From: Synergistaceae bacterium
GTDB taxonomy: Bacteria; Synergistota; Synergistia; Synergistales; Synergistaceae
Direction: 5' to 3'
Assembly: GCA_030523725.1 (NCBI GenBank)
Contig: JAUNHV010000002.1
Span: 1 to 64,000 of the forward strand
DNA length: 64,000 nucleotides
Shown here: positions 52,687-61,876 of the stretch, in pieces
Layout of the letters: each line of letters begins with the position of its first letter
Numbering within the stretch: the stretch's first letter is position 1
Made by a program: the position numbers and the translations under genes
The notes under the pieces: model-generated
Told to the model about the DNA's origin: nothing
Databases searched by the model: none
The model's input: the letters and a program-made list of their open reading frames with translations, nothing else

Positions 52687-54288
52687 TTATTCAGGTAGCA
52701 CAATCAAGCCGTCAAAGGTGCGATGCCACGGGAATGAAAACTCTAAATTCTCTAGCCCTTTATATTTTGGCAAATGGGTCACGGCAAATTGACGCATCAT
52801 ATTGGTAGTTAGCGCTGTTATTTCCTCTTCATATTCACCCAATTCAAGACAAAGATTATAGTTACCAAATTTGTTGAATGTCATATTCATAATTTTGGGT
52901 CGAATATTTGCTTGATAAACGTAATCATCAAGGTAACGTGCCATTAAAAGTTGTTCACAGTCTGCTTTTGAAAGGCGAGCTGCTATAATTCCTTGTCCGA
53001 TTGCAAAACCAGTGCTATTGGTTGGTGTATTCCAACCAGCGTAGGCACAGAGCTTCATTAAAAGATTTCTTTTATGTAGCACCTTCATCAATGCATTATC
53101 GGAGCCATTGGCAAAAGCAATATCTGCAACAACCACTTTGTAGTTTGCATTTACTTTTTTCTCAACTAAATTTGCAAATTCAAATGTACCTGCTCTTGGC
53201 TTATCGCTTGTAGCTGGCATATCAGGTATAGAATTACAGTCACCAGTGCGACCATTAGGATTAGTATTTACAAGAAGTATAAAATCCGCATCATCGAATG
53301 AGATAATTTTTTTAGCGCCAGCAATGGCGATTTGCGAGTCGATAGAATTATGAATCGGTTCATCTGAAAAAGCAGGAATGGTATCACTACCTTTACCGAT
53401 GTTATATTGCACGGCAATTTTGGGTGTTTGCTTCTCGTGTTTGTTAACAGCGCGTGCCAAAAGCAACATAGCAAATTCATCAATACCAGCAAGAAGTTGA
53501 AATTTATCACTTGACAAATCACTAACATATTCAGTCAGTTCACGCCCCTCCATATGAGTGGCAGACATCGGAGCATTGTCATCTTTACCGATGATGAAAT
53601 AATCCAGCGTCCCTGAACGTATTAAGTCAATTAGCTTTTTGCTGACCTCAAGATTTTTCTTTCTTCTCTCAGTCCAATCCTGCCAGACGTCACTTGGAAT
53701 TTTACTCATCAGTGCATTTAACTTGTTTTCTTCTTTGTCACTTAAGCCTTGCATATCTTTCTTATCCAAATAGCAAGTAGCTTGAAAAATCTCGCGACCA
53801 TAGCGTCTATAGTATTCTGGTTCCTCATTGCCCGAGGCCCCAGGGCCGCTCGGTGTCCGCATTAGAGACCCAAAAACGTATATGTCTAAAGCTGGGTTTT
53901 CCTTTTTTAGTGAAACTATATTCTCCACCCTTTTTTCTAGTTCTCCTGTACTGAGAGTGTGAGTTCTTGAGGGGATTAGCCCACCATAAATCATGGCATC
54001 GGCAGAGATAACCGCAGCTATTGCACTATGTGCTTGATCTTTTGCCCATTTAGTTAGTTCTTCAGGGTTGCCCGGTTTAGACAGTCCCCCTAATAGTTCC
54101 TTTGGTGCAATCACTACGTCATATCCGAACATGCTAATTGCCTCTGCGGAAACTACACTTGATATAGGTCTGTCATCGTGAGGGATAAAAAGTATTTTCC
54201 CCTTGCTCTGCGCTTGTGCAGACCTGACCGGCAAAAGTGAGAAAAACATAATAACAAGGCAAGAGAAAACAGTTATAAATTTTTTCAT
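52687..54288 (-). CDS. Secreted DUF4127 family protein
   Basis: 533 residues with a clear signal peptide (cleavage near AQAQ, residues 24-27). The DUF4127 pattern is seen: ILFIPHDDRPISS at the mature N-terminus, PKELLGG, AMIYGGLIPSRTH, GSLMRTPSGPGASGNEEPEYY, IGKDDNAPMS, LLARAVN and NTNPNGRTGDC. The family is common in Firmicutes and its function is not known; conserved Asp, His and Glu suggest a hydrolase. It is 44 bases downstream of topB on the same strand. Confidence 0.85.
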   Translation of the reverse strand: MKKFITVFSCLVIMFFSLLPVRSAQAQSKGKILFIPHDDRPISSVVSAEAISMFGYDVVIAPKELLGGLSKPGNPEELTKWAKDQAHSAIAAVISADAMIYGGLIPSRTHTLSTGELEKRVENIVSLKKENPALDIYVFGSLMRTPSGPGASGNEEPEYYRRYGREIFQATCYLDKKDMQGLSDKEENKLNALMSKIPSDVWQDWTERRKKNLEVSKKLIDLIRSGTLDYFIIGKDDNAPMSATHMEGRELTEYVSDLSSDKFQLLAGIDEFAMLLLARAVNKHEKQTPKIAVQYNIGKGSDTIPAFSDEPIHNSIDSQIAIAGAKKIISFDDADFILLVNTNPNGRTGDCNSIPDMPATSDKPRAGTFEFANLVEKKVNANYKVVVADIAFANGSDNALMKVLHKRNLLMKLCAYAGWNTPTNSTGFAIGQGIIAARLSKADCEQLLMARYLDDYVYQANIRPKIMNMTFNKFGNYNLCLELGEYEEEITALTTNMMRQFAVTHLPKYKGLENLEFSFPWHRTFDGLIVLPE

Positions 54289-54332
54289 GTCAGAAATTAG
54301 AGCCCTTTCTATTGAGATTAGTATCTTTTGTA

Positions 54333-56495
54333 TTATTCTTTTTCACGAGGCGTTCTGTTATCGTCTATAAAGAAATGATTACCGTCCTTACGGCATCGCC
54401 AATAGTATCCGCTTCCATCCCTTTTTCTCATTCTGACAATAATGCCATCACACTTCAAGCACTTATGCGTTTTTGGCATTTTGCCTCTGAGGGTCGCATA
54501 AAGAACCTCTGAACAGGCTTCGCATTTCCAGAATTTTACGCCTGTCTTGCGTGAAGTAATTTCAACCATCTTTTCTTGTTTGCAAAAGGGGCATTTTACT
54601 CTCTCTCTTGTATCATGCCATTCATGCCTAAAGCGAATAGGTGGGTGATTTTTTAACCAATTTTTTGTCAATTCTTCCAAGAAATTTTCCTGTTCTTCCA
54701 GGAATTTTTCTTTCGTAAATTCACGGCTTACTATTTGGGAAAGCTTTTCTTCCCACAAGGCTGTCAATTCCACGGATTTAATTTCATGTGGCACGATGGC
54801 AATTATATCACGCCCCATTTGGGTTGAAATTATAGACTTGCCCTTTTTCTCTATATATTCTTTTGCATAGAGCCTTTTTAATATTTCTGTGCGTGTTGCT
54901 TCTGTGCCGATACCAGATGTTTCCTTCAATATTTCTCTGAACCGTGTATCTTCTGTGTATCGCTGAACATTTGCCATAACATTTATAAGACTGCCCTCTG
55001 TGAATCGTTCTGGAGGTGTAGTCTTTTTTTCTGTTTGAGTTAATTCTCTGAGTCCTGCCGACTCACTGAGTGTCATGTGGGGCAGTGCATTTGTTTGTGT
55101 TTCTTCTTCATCTTCCTCAGTTTCATCTGTGCCTGGTTCTGCGTCCTTTGCATAAAGCACCTTCCAGCCGAGCGAAACACATGTCTTTGAGTGTGCCTTG
55201 AAGAGTTCCTTTTCTATTTCAACTTCCGCTTTTGTATCTTCAAAAAGTTGTGGTGGCAAAAATTGTGCAATGTATCGCGCAACAATTGCATCATACACTG
55301 CCTGCTCAACCTCTGTTAATTCGCTTCTGTGCGGAATTGTGCCAGTTGGAACAATGGCGTGGTGTTCCACAACCTTTGCATCATTGAATGCTTTAGATTT
55401 TTTATCAACATCAATTATTTCTTTTACAGAACTTGCTACGTTTTCTGGTAGGGTTTCAAGCACTCGTGGCAAGACGCTTGTGTGGTTTTCGTAAATTGCG
55501 TCCGTTGCATATTCACAACGAGTGCGAGGATAGGTTGTAAACTTTTTCTCGTATAGAGATTGCAGAGCCTGTGTAACCTCTTCAACGGAGCAACCGTGTT
55601 TTTTAGAAACCTCTGTTTGACAAGATGACATGCAATGCAACAAGGGTGGGTTTGCCTTTGCTTCTTTTTTTTCGTAGCTTATTATGCGACCAACAGAACC
55701 ACCATGAAGTTTTTGGCGAAGTTTGTCTATTACAGTTTTGTCCAAAATTCTATTTTTTTCGTCAAGAAAAGGGCTATCTTCATTGGGCTTCCACGTTGCA
55801 GTAAATTCACCATTTGTTACAGTAAAAATTCCGCTGATAGAATAAAATGGCTTTGGCACAAAATTTTCAATTTCTAAATCTCTTTTAACAACTATTGCAA
55901 GAGTTGGTGTGATAACACGCCCAATGCTTAAAGACCTTGTGTCGTCTCTTGGCACAGTAAGAGAAAACAAACGTGATAAGGACATTCCGCAAGTCCAATC
56001 CGCTTCCTGCCGAGAGAGAGCTGCATCATACAGGGGCCTGTATTCCTCGTTTGACTGCATTTCTTCCAGTGCTTTTTTAACGGCACTTTCATTTGTATCA
56101 TTTATAAGAAGTCTTGTAACTGAGCCTTTGTATTTGCAGTAATTTATAATTTCATCTATTAAAAGTTGCCCTTCTCTGTCCGGGTCGCCAGCGTTTACCA
56201 CTTCATCTGCCTGCAGAATTAAATTCTTGAGTGCATTAAATAGCTCCTGCTTATTCTCGTCCGGTGTAACTTTCCATTTCTTTGGCAATTTTATTGGTAA
56301 GGCATCTGTTCTCCAGTGTCTATACTTTTCGTCATAGTCAGATGGTTCACATGCTTTCATAATGTGCCCTGCAGCGTGTGCAACGATTGTATCGCCAATC
56401 TCTATGAAGCCACATTCTATTCGTCTTTGTGGTCTTCCGATTCCGTCTGCAATAGCACGGGCAAGTGAGGGTTTTTCTGCAATAATAAGTCTCAT
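54333..56495 (-). CDS. topB: DNA topoisomerase III (type IA)
   Basis: 720 residues. TOPRIM domain: MRLIIAEKPSLARAIADGIG and GDPDREGQLL; active-site Tyr322 in TTYPRTRCEYAT; the strand-gate region follows. The C-terminus has zinc-binding motifs CPFC...CEAC...CLKC with WRC, so it is the longer form with a zinc-ribbon tail. Start ATG 56495 lies 7 bases after AAGGTG; the GTG at 56504 overlaps that site. It decatenates replication intermediates. The tRNA-Thr terminator is just upstream. Confidence 0.94.
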   Translation of the reverse strand: MRLIIAEKPSLARAIADGIGRPQRRIECGFIEIGDTIVAHAAGHIMKACEPSDYDEKYRHWRTDALPIKLPKKWKVTPDENKQELFNALKNLILQADEVVNAGDPDREGQLLIDEIINYCKYKGSVTRLLINDTNESAVKKALEEMQSNEEYRPLYDAALSRQEADWTCGMSLSRLFSLTVPRDDTRSLSIGRVITPTLAIVVKRDLEIENFVPKPFYSISGIFTVTNGEFTATWKPNEDSPFLDEKNRILDKTVIDKLRQKLHGGSVGRIISYEKKEAKANPPLLHCMSSCQTEVSKKHGCSVEEVTQALQSLYEKKFTTYPRTRCEYATDAIYENHTSVLPRVLETLPENVASSVKEIIDVDKKSKAFNDAKVVEHHAIVPTGTIPHRSELTEVEQAVYDAIVARYIAQFLPPQLFEDTKAEVEIEKELFKAHSKTCVSLGWKVLYAKDAEPGTDETEEDEEETQTNALPHMTLSESAGLRELTQTEKKTTPPERFTEGSLINVMANVQRYTEDTRFREILKETSGIGTEATRTEILKRLYAKEYIEKKGKSIISTQMGRDIIAIVPHEIKSVELTALWEEKLSQIVSREFTKEKFLEEQENFLEELTKNWLKNHPPIRFRHEWHDTRERVKCPFCKQEKMVEITSRKTGVKFWKCEACSEVLYATLRGKMPKTHKCLKCDGIIVRMRKRDGSGYYWRCRKDGNHFFIDDNRTPREKE

Positions 56496-56537
56496 ATTTG
56501 TCACCTTAAAAATAATACAAATTCTGTCGTAAGATAT

Positions 56538-56564
56538 TAAAAAAGCCTTGTCAAAGACAAGGCT
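56538..56564 (-). terminator. Terminator of tRNA-Thr
   Basis: A 9-bp stem (56544-56552 with 56556-56564) and a T run in the minus direction at 56538-56543. Confidence 0.85.
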
Positions 56565-56578
56565 AAATAATCTAATAA

Positions 56579-56654
<76 letters not shown>

Positions 56655-56674
56655 GTTGCGATTGCAACTCGAGT

Positions 56675-56702
56675 ATTATACACAAAAACAGATTTTTGTA
56701 AA
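56675..56702 (-). promoter_or_regulatory. Promoter of tRNA-Thr
   Basis: Minus strand TTTACA (56697-56702), 16-bp spacer, TATAAT (56675-56680), 20 bases before the mature tRNA. Confidence 0.7.
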
Positions 56703-56743
56703 GAGGAAATTTGTGTGTTTAGAATTTGTTTAATTTGTTTTTT

Positions 56744-58381
56744 CTACGAGCGGCTAACCTGTTCTTCCACCAACTTTTCTGCTCCATAAATTTTACGAAG
56801 CTTTGGCTTTTCGATTTTGCCTGTTGGGTTTCTTGGAATTTCTGCAAAGATAATTTTTACTGGACGTTTATAACGTGGTAGCTCCAGGCAAAATTTATTA
56901 ATATCTTCTTCTGTTGCATGTGCACCATCTTTTATCTCAATTATAGCTGCTGCTATTTCACCAAGTCTTGCATCTGGTAATCCAATGACAGCGACATCTT
57001 TAACAGCATTGTGGCGACGTATAAAATCTTCTATCTGTACAGGATAAAGGTTTTCACCACCAGTTATTATAACGTCTTTCTTTCTGTCAACAAGGTATAT
57101 GAAACCGTCACTGTCATATTTAGCCATGTCACCAGTGTATAACCAACCACCACGGAGAGTTTCTTGTGTTGCTTTTGGATCATTGTAATAGCACGTCATA
57201 AGCCCAGGTCCCTTAACAATAAGCTCGCCGACTTCATCCTTGCCAACCTCTGTACCATCTTCTTTGATAATTTTTGCCTGCCAGCCATAGCCAGGTTTTC
57301 CAATTGCACCGACGTGGGCAATATTTTCCACCCCCAAGTGTACACAACCTGGACCAGTTGACTCAGAAAGTCCATAGTTTGTGTCATATTGGTGCTGTGG
57401 AAAATATGTTTTCCAACGAGTAATTAACACTTGTGGAACAGGCTGTGCACCAATGTGCATCAAGCGCCATTTTGAAAGGTCATAGTCAGACATCTTTACT
57501 CTGCCTGAATCCAATGCATCCAAAATATCTTGTGCCCATGGAACAAGTAACCAAACAATTGTGCAAACTTCGTCGCTTGCTACACGTAAAATAATCTCTG
57601 GCTTTATCCCTTTTAATATAACAGCTCTGCTTCCGGTAACAAGACTACCAAACCAATGCATTTTCGCTCCAGTATGATAAAGTGGAGGAATGAGAAGAAA
57701 ACAATCATCATGTGTTTGCCCATGGTGATTTTGTTCCGTGAGAGCAGCATGCATTAGGCTTTCGTGATTGTGCAAGATTGCCTTTGGAAAACCAGTCGTG
57801 CCACTAGAGAAGTATATCGCGGCCTTGTCTGTATCTTTAAGAGGAATTTCCGGCTCTCGTGCAGACATATTAGCCACAAGGTGATAATAGTTTTCGCTCC
57901 AACTGGGGCAAGAATCTCCAACATAGAAGAGATACCTTACGCGTGGAATGCTTTCCACAATACTCTCCAAGCGTCCTATAAATTCGAAGCCAAAGAACAA
58001 GGTGATAGAATCTGATTTTTCAAGGCAATATTTTATTTCATCAGCTGCATAGCGGAAGTTTAGCGGAACGGCGACAGCTCCTGCCTTTAAAATACCAAAA
58101 TATATTGGCAACCATTCAAGGCAATTCGTCATCAATATTGCTACATGGTCTCCTTTTTTTATTCCCCGCGAAATAAGGAGAGACGCAACTCTATTTGCCT
58201 TTTCGTTAAAAATTTCCCACGTTATTTCTCTGCGATAAACTTCAGTTACAGCTGGTTCTATAAGATTGAGCTCTTTCCAAGTCGCTCTGCGGTACTCTGT
58301 TATCTCAGGATTTATTTCAACTAATGCTGTTTCATTATAGTACTTTGTTGCATTTTCTTTTAAAAAATCTGTTATCGGCAT
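56744..58381 (-). CDS. AMP-dependent acyl-CoA synthetase
   Basis: 545 residues of the ANL (adenylate-forming) superfamily. P-loop YFSSGTTGFPK, YGLSESTGPG, the YTGDMAKYD Asp, the DRKKDVIITGGENLYP hinge and the C-terminal PRNPTGKIEK with the catalytic Lys are all present. Overall it looks like medium/long-chain fatty-acyl-CoA ligases, but aryl or other acids cannot be excluded. A minus-strand TATAAT (58424-58429) lies upstream. It diverges from metY. Confidence 0.88.
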   Translation of the reverse strand: MPITDFLKENATKYYNETALVEINPEITEYRRATWKELNLIEPAVTEVYRREITWEIFNEKANRVASLLISRGIKKGDHVAILMTNCLEWLPIYFGILKAGAVAVPLNFRYAADEIKYCLEKSDSITLFFGFEFIGRLESIVESIPRVRYLFYVGDSCPSWSENYYHLVANMSAREPEIPLKDTDKAAIYFSSGTTGFPKAILHNHESLMHAALTEQNHHGQTHDDCFLLIPPLYHTGAKMHWFGSLVTGSRAVILKGIKPEIILRVASDEVCTIVWLLVPWAQDILDALDSGRVKMSDYDLSKWRLMHIGAQPVPQVLITRWKTYFPQHQYDTNYGLSESTGPGCVHLGVENIAHVGAIGKPGYGWQAKIIKEDGTEVGKDEVGELIVKGPGLMTCYYNDPKATQETLRGGWLYTGDMAKYDSDGFIYLVDRKKDVIITGGENLYPVQIEDFIRRHNAVKDVAVIGLPDARLGEIAAAIIEIKDGAHATEEDINKFCLELPRYKRPVKIIFAEIPRNPTGKIEKPKLRKIYGAEKLVEEQVSRS

Positions 58382-58472
58382 TGCAAACTCCTTCTTGCTA
58401 CTAGAGTAAAAACTAATTGCGGTATTATATCACAAATTTTTTTTTTGCAAAGCTATTAAGAATTTTGAATTT

Positions 58473-58503
58473 TTGTCCCAATGCAAGAAATAAAGTGTAT
58501 AAT
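58473..58503 (+). promoter_or_regulatory. Candidate promoter of metY
   Basis: TTGTCC at 58473-58478 and TATAAT at 58498-58503 with a 19-bp spacer; the -10 is perfect and the -35 is poor. The start codon is 34 bases downstream. Confidence 0.45.
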
Positions 58504-58536
58504 GTTCCTGTGATTTTAAGGAAGGTAATAAAAACG

Positions 58537-59823
58537 ATGAAAAAAAATTATGGCGATATGACGAAAGTTTTACACGCGGGGTGGAAGAGCGACAGTGCAA
58601 CTGGGGCTTCCAGTCTTCCAATATATCTCACCAGTGCTTATCAGTTCAAAGATTCTGAGCATGCTGCGCGTCTTTTTGCGTTGGAAGAAGACGGACATAT
58701 TTATAGCCGCCTTACAAACCCGACTGTTACAGCATACGAGGCACAGCTTTCTGCTCTTGAAGGTGGTGTCGGTGCTGTTGCTTTTTCGTCTGGTCAAGCA
58801 GCTTTTACGCACCTTATCACGTGTCTTTGCAGTCAAGGAGATAATGTCGTTTCTTCCAACAAGGTTTACGGTGGCACAGTTACATTGCTCAAAAATATTT
58901 TCTCTCGTTTTGGGATAGAAACACGTTTTGTTGATGGTGATCACCCATGCAAATTTGAAGAAGCAGCGGACGAAAGGACAAAGCTGTTTATCACAGAAAC
59001 AATTGGCAACCCGTTAATGAATGTTGCACCGCTTGACACACTTGGCAATATTGCTCGTCGTGTTGGCTGTCCCCTTGTCGTGGATAACACCTTTGCTCCA
59101 TATCTTGCAAAGCCACTTGAACACGGTGCAAATATCGTTGTTTATTCCGCCACAAAATATATTTCCGGTCAAGGCACTGTGGTAAGTGGTGCTGTTATTG
59201 ATGGTGGAAATTTCCCATGGGAAGATTATCCAGAGAAATTCCCAACTCTTGCTGTTCCCGATCCATCTTACCACGACATAAATTTTGCAAAACAATATCA
59301 CCCAGCAGGACTCACAGCAAAGTTAAAAGCCTCTATCATTCGTGACCTTGGTGGTTGCCCCTCTCCGTTTGATGCGTGGTTTTTGCACACAACAATTTCA
59401 AACTTGCCACTTCGTATGGAGCGTCATAGCCAAAATGCTTTGGAAATTGCAAAATTTCTTGAAAATCATCCTGCTGTTGAATGGGTGCTATACCCAGGGC
59501 TTGAAAGCCACCCACATCACGACCTTGCAAAGGTGTATTTGCCAAAGGGTGCAAGCGGTATGATGGCTTTTTCCGTCAAAGGTGGTGTTGAAGCAGGCAA
59601 AAAGGTGCTGGATAATTTAGAGCTTATCGGGCACATGGCAAATCTTGGCGATAGCCACTCAATAATGACTCACCCTGCGAGCACAACACATGCACAAATT
59701 CCGCCAGCGGAACGTGCAAAGGCAGGCATTACAGATGGGCTTATTCGTTTTTCTGTTGGCATTGAAGATGTAGCAGATTTGAAAGAGGAATTGAGCAGAG
59801 TGCTAGAAATTGCCAGTAAGTAA
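58537..59823 (+). CDS. metY: O-acetylhomoserine sulfhydrylase (MetY)
   Basis: 428 residues, a PLP enzyme of the Cys/Met metabolism class. The internal aldimine Lys207 is in SATKYISGQG; SRLTNPT, FSSGQAA, ETIGNPLMNV, VDNTFAPYL, SNLPLRMERH and SIMTHPASTTH match the O-acetylhomoserine (thiol)-lyase branch of about 430 residues. It would form homocysteine from O-acetylhomoserine and sulfide, complementing homocysteine recovery by ahcY. Methionine gamma-lyase activity is an alternative in amino-acid fermenters. ATG 58537 has AAGGAAGG upstream; the longer frame from 58417 crosses the promoter. Confidence 0.88.
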   Translation: MKKNYGDMTKVLHAGWKSDSATGASSLPIYLTSAYQFKDSEHAARLFALEEDGHIYSRLTNPTVTAYEAQLSALEGGVGAVAFSSGQAAFTHLITCLCSQGDNVVSSNKVYGGTVTLLKNIFSRFGIETRFVDGDHPCKFEEAADERTKLFITETIGNPLMNVAPLDTLGNIARRVGCPLVVDNTFAPYLAKPLEHGANIVVYSATKYISGQGTVVSGAVIDGGNFPWEDYPEKFPTLAVPDPSYHDINFAKQYHPAGLTAKLKASIIRDLGGCPSPFDAWFLHTTISNLPLRMERHSQNALEIAKFLENHPAVEWVLYPGLESHPHHDLAKVYLPKGASGMMAFSVKGGVEAGKKVLDNLELIGHMANLGDSHSIMTHPASTTHAQIPPAERAKAGITDGLIRFSVGIEDVADLKEELSRVLEIASK

Positions 59824-59840
59824 TTTGAGGTAGGCAGAAT

Positions 59841-60908
59841 ATGAAGCATAAATTTATTGCAGGAGTATTTTTATTTTTTGCGGTGCTTTTTGCGCAAACG
59901 AAAATTGCAGAGGCAAAAGAAACATTCCTTTACCATGTAGAAATCCCGTGTGAGATTGGTGCAAAGGTAATTGTAACGGATAGCCTCGGGCAAAAACGCG
60001 AGATTGGAGAAGTTGTTAAACTACCCACAAAATCAAGATGGCCGAGTTATACAGCAAGTGCATGGGGTAAGCCTGGTACAGTTTGCGCAACGGCAGTTAA
60101 TGCAATGCACATTTTGCTTTCCGTTGAAAAGGGACAAGGACGGACTGTCAGCGTGATACCAAAGGAAACAATTGCTCCTGCTGCTGGTGTCTCTGCTGCA
60201 GTTGTCATTTCAACAAAAGCGGGCAATGGTGTTTGGGGGCTATATGCTCCAACGACAGGCACAGCGATTACGCTTCGTGGAAAAGGGGTAATCAGTGTGG
60301 ATAATTTTCCACAGGCTGGTGATATTCTTGAATATGATGTTGTTCAAAAATCAGAATCACCATATATGTTAGAAATTGAAAATAATGTTGGCGGTTTGGT
60401 TACTGTCTTTGACCCATTTGGAAAACAAATCATTGCTCGTGTGTTCAAGCCCGTTGGTGGCTCTGGCAGGTTTGAAGGAACAAAGTTTCAAAATATAGGA
60501 CAACTTAGAGCAAATCACCATGGAGTTATCTGTGTTTCAACATGTGAAATTGGCAAAATTGGTGGTTTTCAGATAATTCCTTATGAGCATGCAGCAGAAT
60601 CAAAGGAAATGCAACACACCTTGAATGATGGCGTAACACAATGGCTCATTATTCGTGGCTATGACCCAAAGACAGGGCAGGACACGGAGCTAAAGGGCAA
60701 ACGTCCACTTTTCTTTGATGCCTTTATTCCTGGTTCAGGGCGTGACGACAAAGAAGCAAATAACTTTGCATATTATGGAAGAAAATCGTTAGTTTTGGCA
60801 GATTATGGAAATGGCTTTGAACGTATCAAGCCTGTAAGTGGAAAAATTGACGATGCCTTTAGAGACATAAAGAAGCTACGAATTTATTACCCCAAAATTT
60901 TGTTTTAA
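59841..60908 (+). CDS. Secreted protein of unknown function with two similar halves
   Basis: I do not recognise this gene. 355 residues with a signal peptide (cleavage near AEA, residues 23-25). Two stretches resemble each other: GAKVIVTDSLGQKREIGEVVKLP (~39-61) and GGLVTVFDPFGKQIIARVFKP (~184-204), each followed some 25 residues later by a Cys-containing strand (GTVCATAV, GVICVSTC). This suggests a duplicated beta-rich domain. The C-terminal ~80 residues differ. It starts 17 bases after metY and may share its transcript, but no common function is evident. Confidence 0.6.
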   Translation: MKHKFIAGVFLFFAVLFAQTKIAEAKETFLYHVEIPCEIGAKVIVTDSLGQKREIGEVVKLPTKSRWPSYTASAWGKPGTVCATAVNAMHILLSVEKGQGRTVSVIPKETIAPAAGVSAAVVISTKAGNGVWGLYAPTTGTAITLRGKGVISVDNFPQAGDILEYDVVQKSESPYMLEIENNVGGLVTVFDPFGKQIIARVFKPVGGSGRFEGTKFQNIGQLRANHHGVICVSTCEIGKIGGFQIIPYEHAAESKEMQHTLNDGVTQWLIIRGYDPKTGQDTELKGKRPLFFDAFIPGSGRDDKEANNFAYYGRKSLVLADYGNGFERIKPVSGKIDDAFRDIKKLRIYYPKILF

Positions 60909-60920
60909 GGTAAAAAATAA

Positions 60921-60970
60921 AGAGGTTTTGAACATTTTTATTTATGTTCAAAGCCTCTCATTTTTTTTTT
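60921..60970. terminator. Terminator between the secreted-protein gene and eutS
   Basis: A ~15-bp stem (AGAGGTTTTGAACAT at 60921-60935 with ATGTTCAAAGCCTCT ending 60959, with G-U pairs) followed by ten or more T on plus and a T-rich arm on minus, so it can serve both converging genes. Confidence 0.88.
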
Positions 60971-61067
60971 AGAAAATTCTCAAATTTTTTTTTCAAATTT
61001 TATGCGTTTTATCCTTGCAAATTGTGAATTTACAATTTTCGGTATGTAAAAAAAAGTTTACAAAAAA

Positions 61068-61415
61068 CTATGTGCGTGTGATAGGAGTTGGAGTGTAACC
61101 CATCTTGCCACACAAAACGGCAAGAACACCATTCATAGCGGCTTCCACGTCGCCAGTTTCTCCTGTGATAAGAAGTGAGCCGTTGAATCTGTCAACAAAT
61201 CCAATTTGAACTCGTGCTGCTTTTGAAGCGACATCAGCTGCAATCATGGCAGCTTCGGATGGCGTAATGGTAAAAATTCCAATTGCACCAGCACCATCAA
61301 AGAGACCCAATTTTGCGTAAAGCACACGGGTTGGACTTGTTATAATATGTGCCAAGGTTACCTGACGACCAGGTACAAATTCTTGAATTATTCTTTGCTT
61401 TTGATTGTCCGCCAC
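61068..61415 (-). CDS. eutS: Lone microcompartment shell protein, EutS/PduU type
   Basis: 115 residues, a permuted BMC domain. The N-terminal IIQEFVPGRQVTLAHII is the hallmark of EutS/PduU; IGIFTITPSEAAMIAADVASKAA and IGFVDRFNGSLLITGETGDVEAAM complete it. Proteins of this type form bent hexamers in the shell of ethanolamine or propanediol compartments. Translation starts at GTG 61415 behind GAGGGTGAT. No other eut or pdu gene is in the window, so the remaining shell and enzymes must be elsewhere or the gene stands alone. Confidence 0.9.
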   Translation of the reverse strand: MADNQKQRIIQEFVPGRQVTLAHIITSPTRVLYAKLGLFDGAGAIGIFTITPSEAAMIAADVASKAARVQIGFVDRFNGSLLITGETGDVEAAMNGVLAVLCGKMGYTPTPITRT

Positions 61416-61430
61416 AACATCACCCTCTAA

Positions 61431-61458
61431 ACTATATTGTCGTAATTTTAACTTCCAA
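61431..61458 (-). promoter_or_regulatory. Promoter of eutS
   Basis: Minus strand TTGGAA (61453-61458), 16-bp spacer, TATAGT (61431-61436), 16 bases before the GTG start. Confidence 0.55.
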
Positions 61459-61567
61459 GAAAATAATTGTCAATCATTACAAGCGAAACATTTTATATTT
61501 TTTGAAAATTCAGTAAGCAATAGCTACATATTTTTATACCTTTCTTCCCACTAACCTTATTTAAAAC

Positions 61568-61596
61568 TTGACACATATGATGTTTAGTTGTAATAT
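61568..61596 (+). promoter_or_regulatory. Promoter of tRNA-Pro
   Basis: TTGACA at 61568-61573, 17-bp spacer, TAATAT at 61591-61596; the tRNA begins 12 bases downstream. Confidence 0.85.
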
Positions 61597-61607
61597 CCTC
61601 ATGCAAC

Positions 61608-61685
61608 CGGGATGTAGCGCAGTCTGGCTAGCGTACCTGCATGGGGTGCAGGTGGTCGGAGGTTCGAATCCTCTCATCCCGACCA
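61608..61685 (+). tRNA. tRNA-Pro (anticodon GGG)
   Basis: 78 bases with encoded CCA. Acceptor CGGGATG pairs with CATCCCG, discriminator A; anticodon stem CCTGC/GCAGG closes the loop ATGGGGT with anticodon GGG and G37; T arm GGTTCGAATCC. The C1-G72 type end is typical of bacterial tRNA-Pro. Confidence 0.97.
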
Positions 61686-61696
61686 TTTTGAGAATT

Positions 61697-61737
61697 AAAA
61701 TCCATAACCAAATAATCGTTTGGTTATGGATTTTGTC
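61697..61737 (+). terminator. Terminator of tRNA-Pro
   Basis: A 16-bp perfect stem (61697-61712 with 61719-61734) with a T-rich end. Confidence 0.85.
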
Positions 61738-61809
61738 ATTTGAAAGTTATCAAGTAATGCTAATGAGCCTGATTAACTACTAGCCGTGATTTTTTTCAAA
61801 CTGGTTGTC

Positions 61810-61838
61810 TTGAAATCACTAAATTATTATGCTAGAAT
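61810..61838 (+). promoter_or_regulatory. Promoter of the aquaporin gene
   Basis: TTGAAA at 61810-61815, 17-bp spacer ending in TGC (extended -10), TAGAAT at 61833-61838. Confidence 0.7.
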
Positions 61839-61876
61839 TACCATACTAAGTTTATTGAAAGGCGGATGTTAGTACT

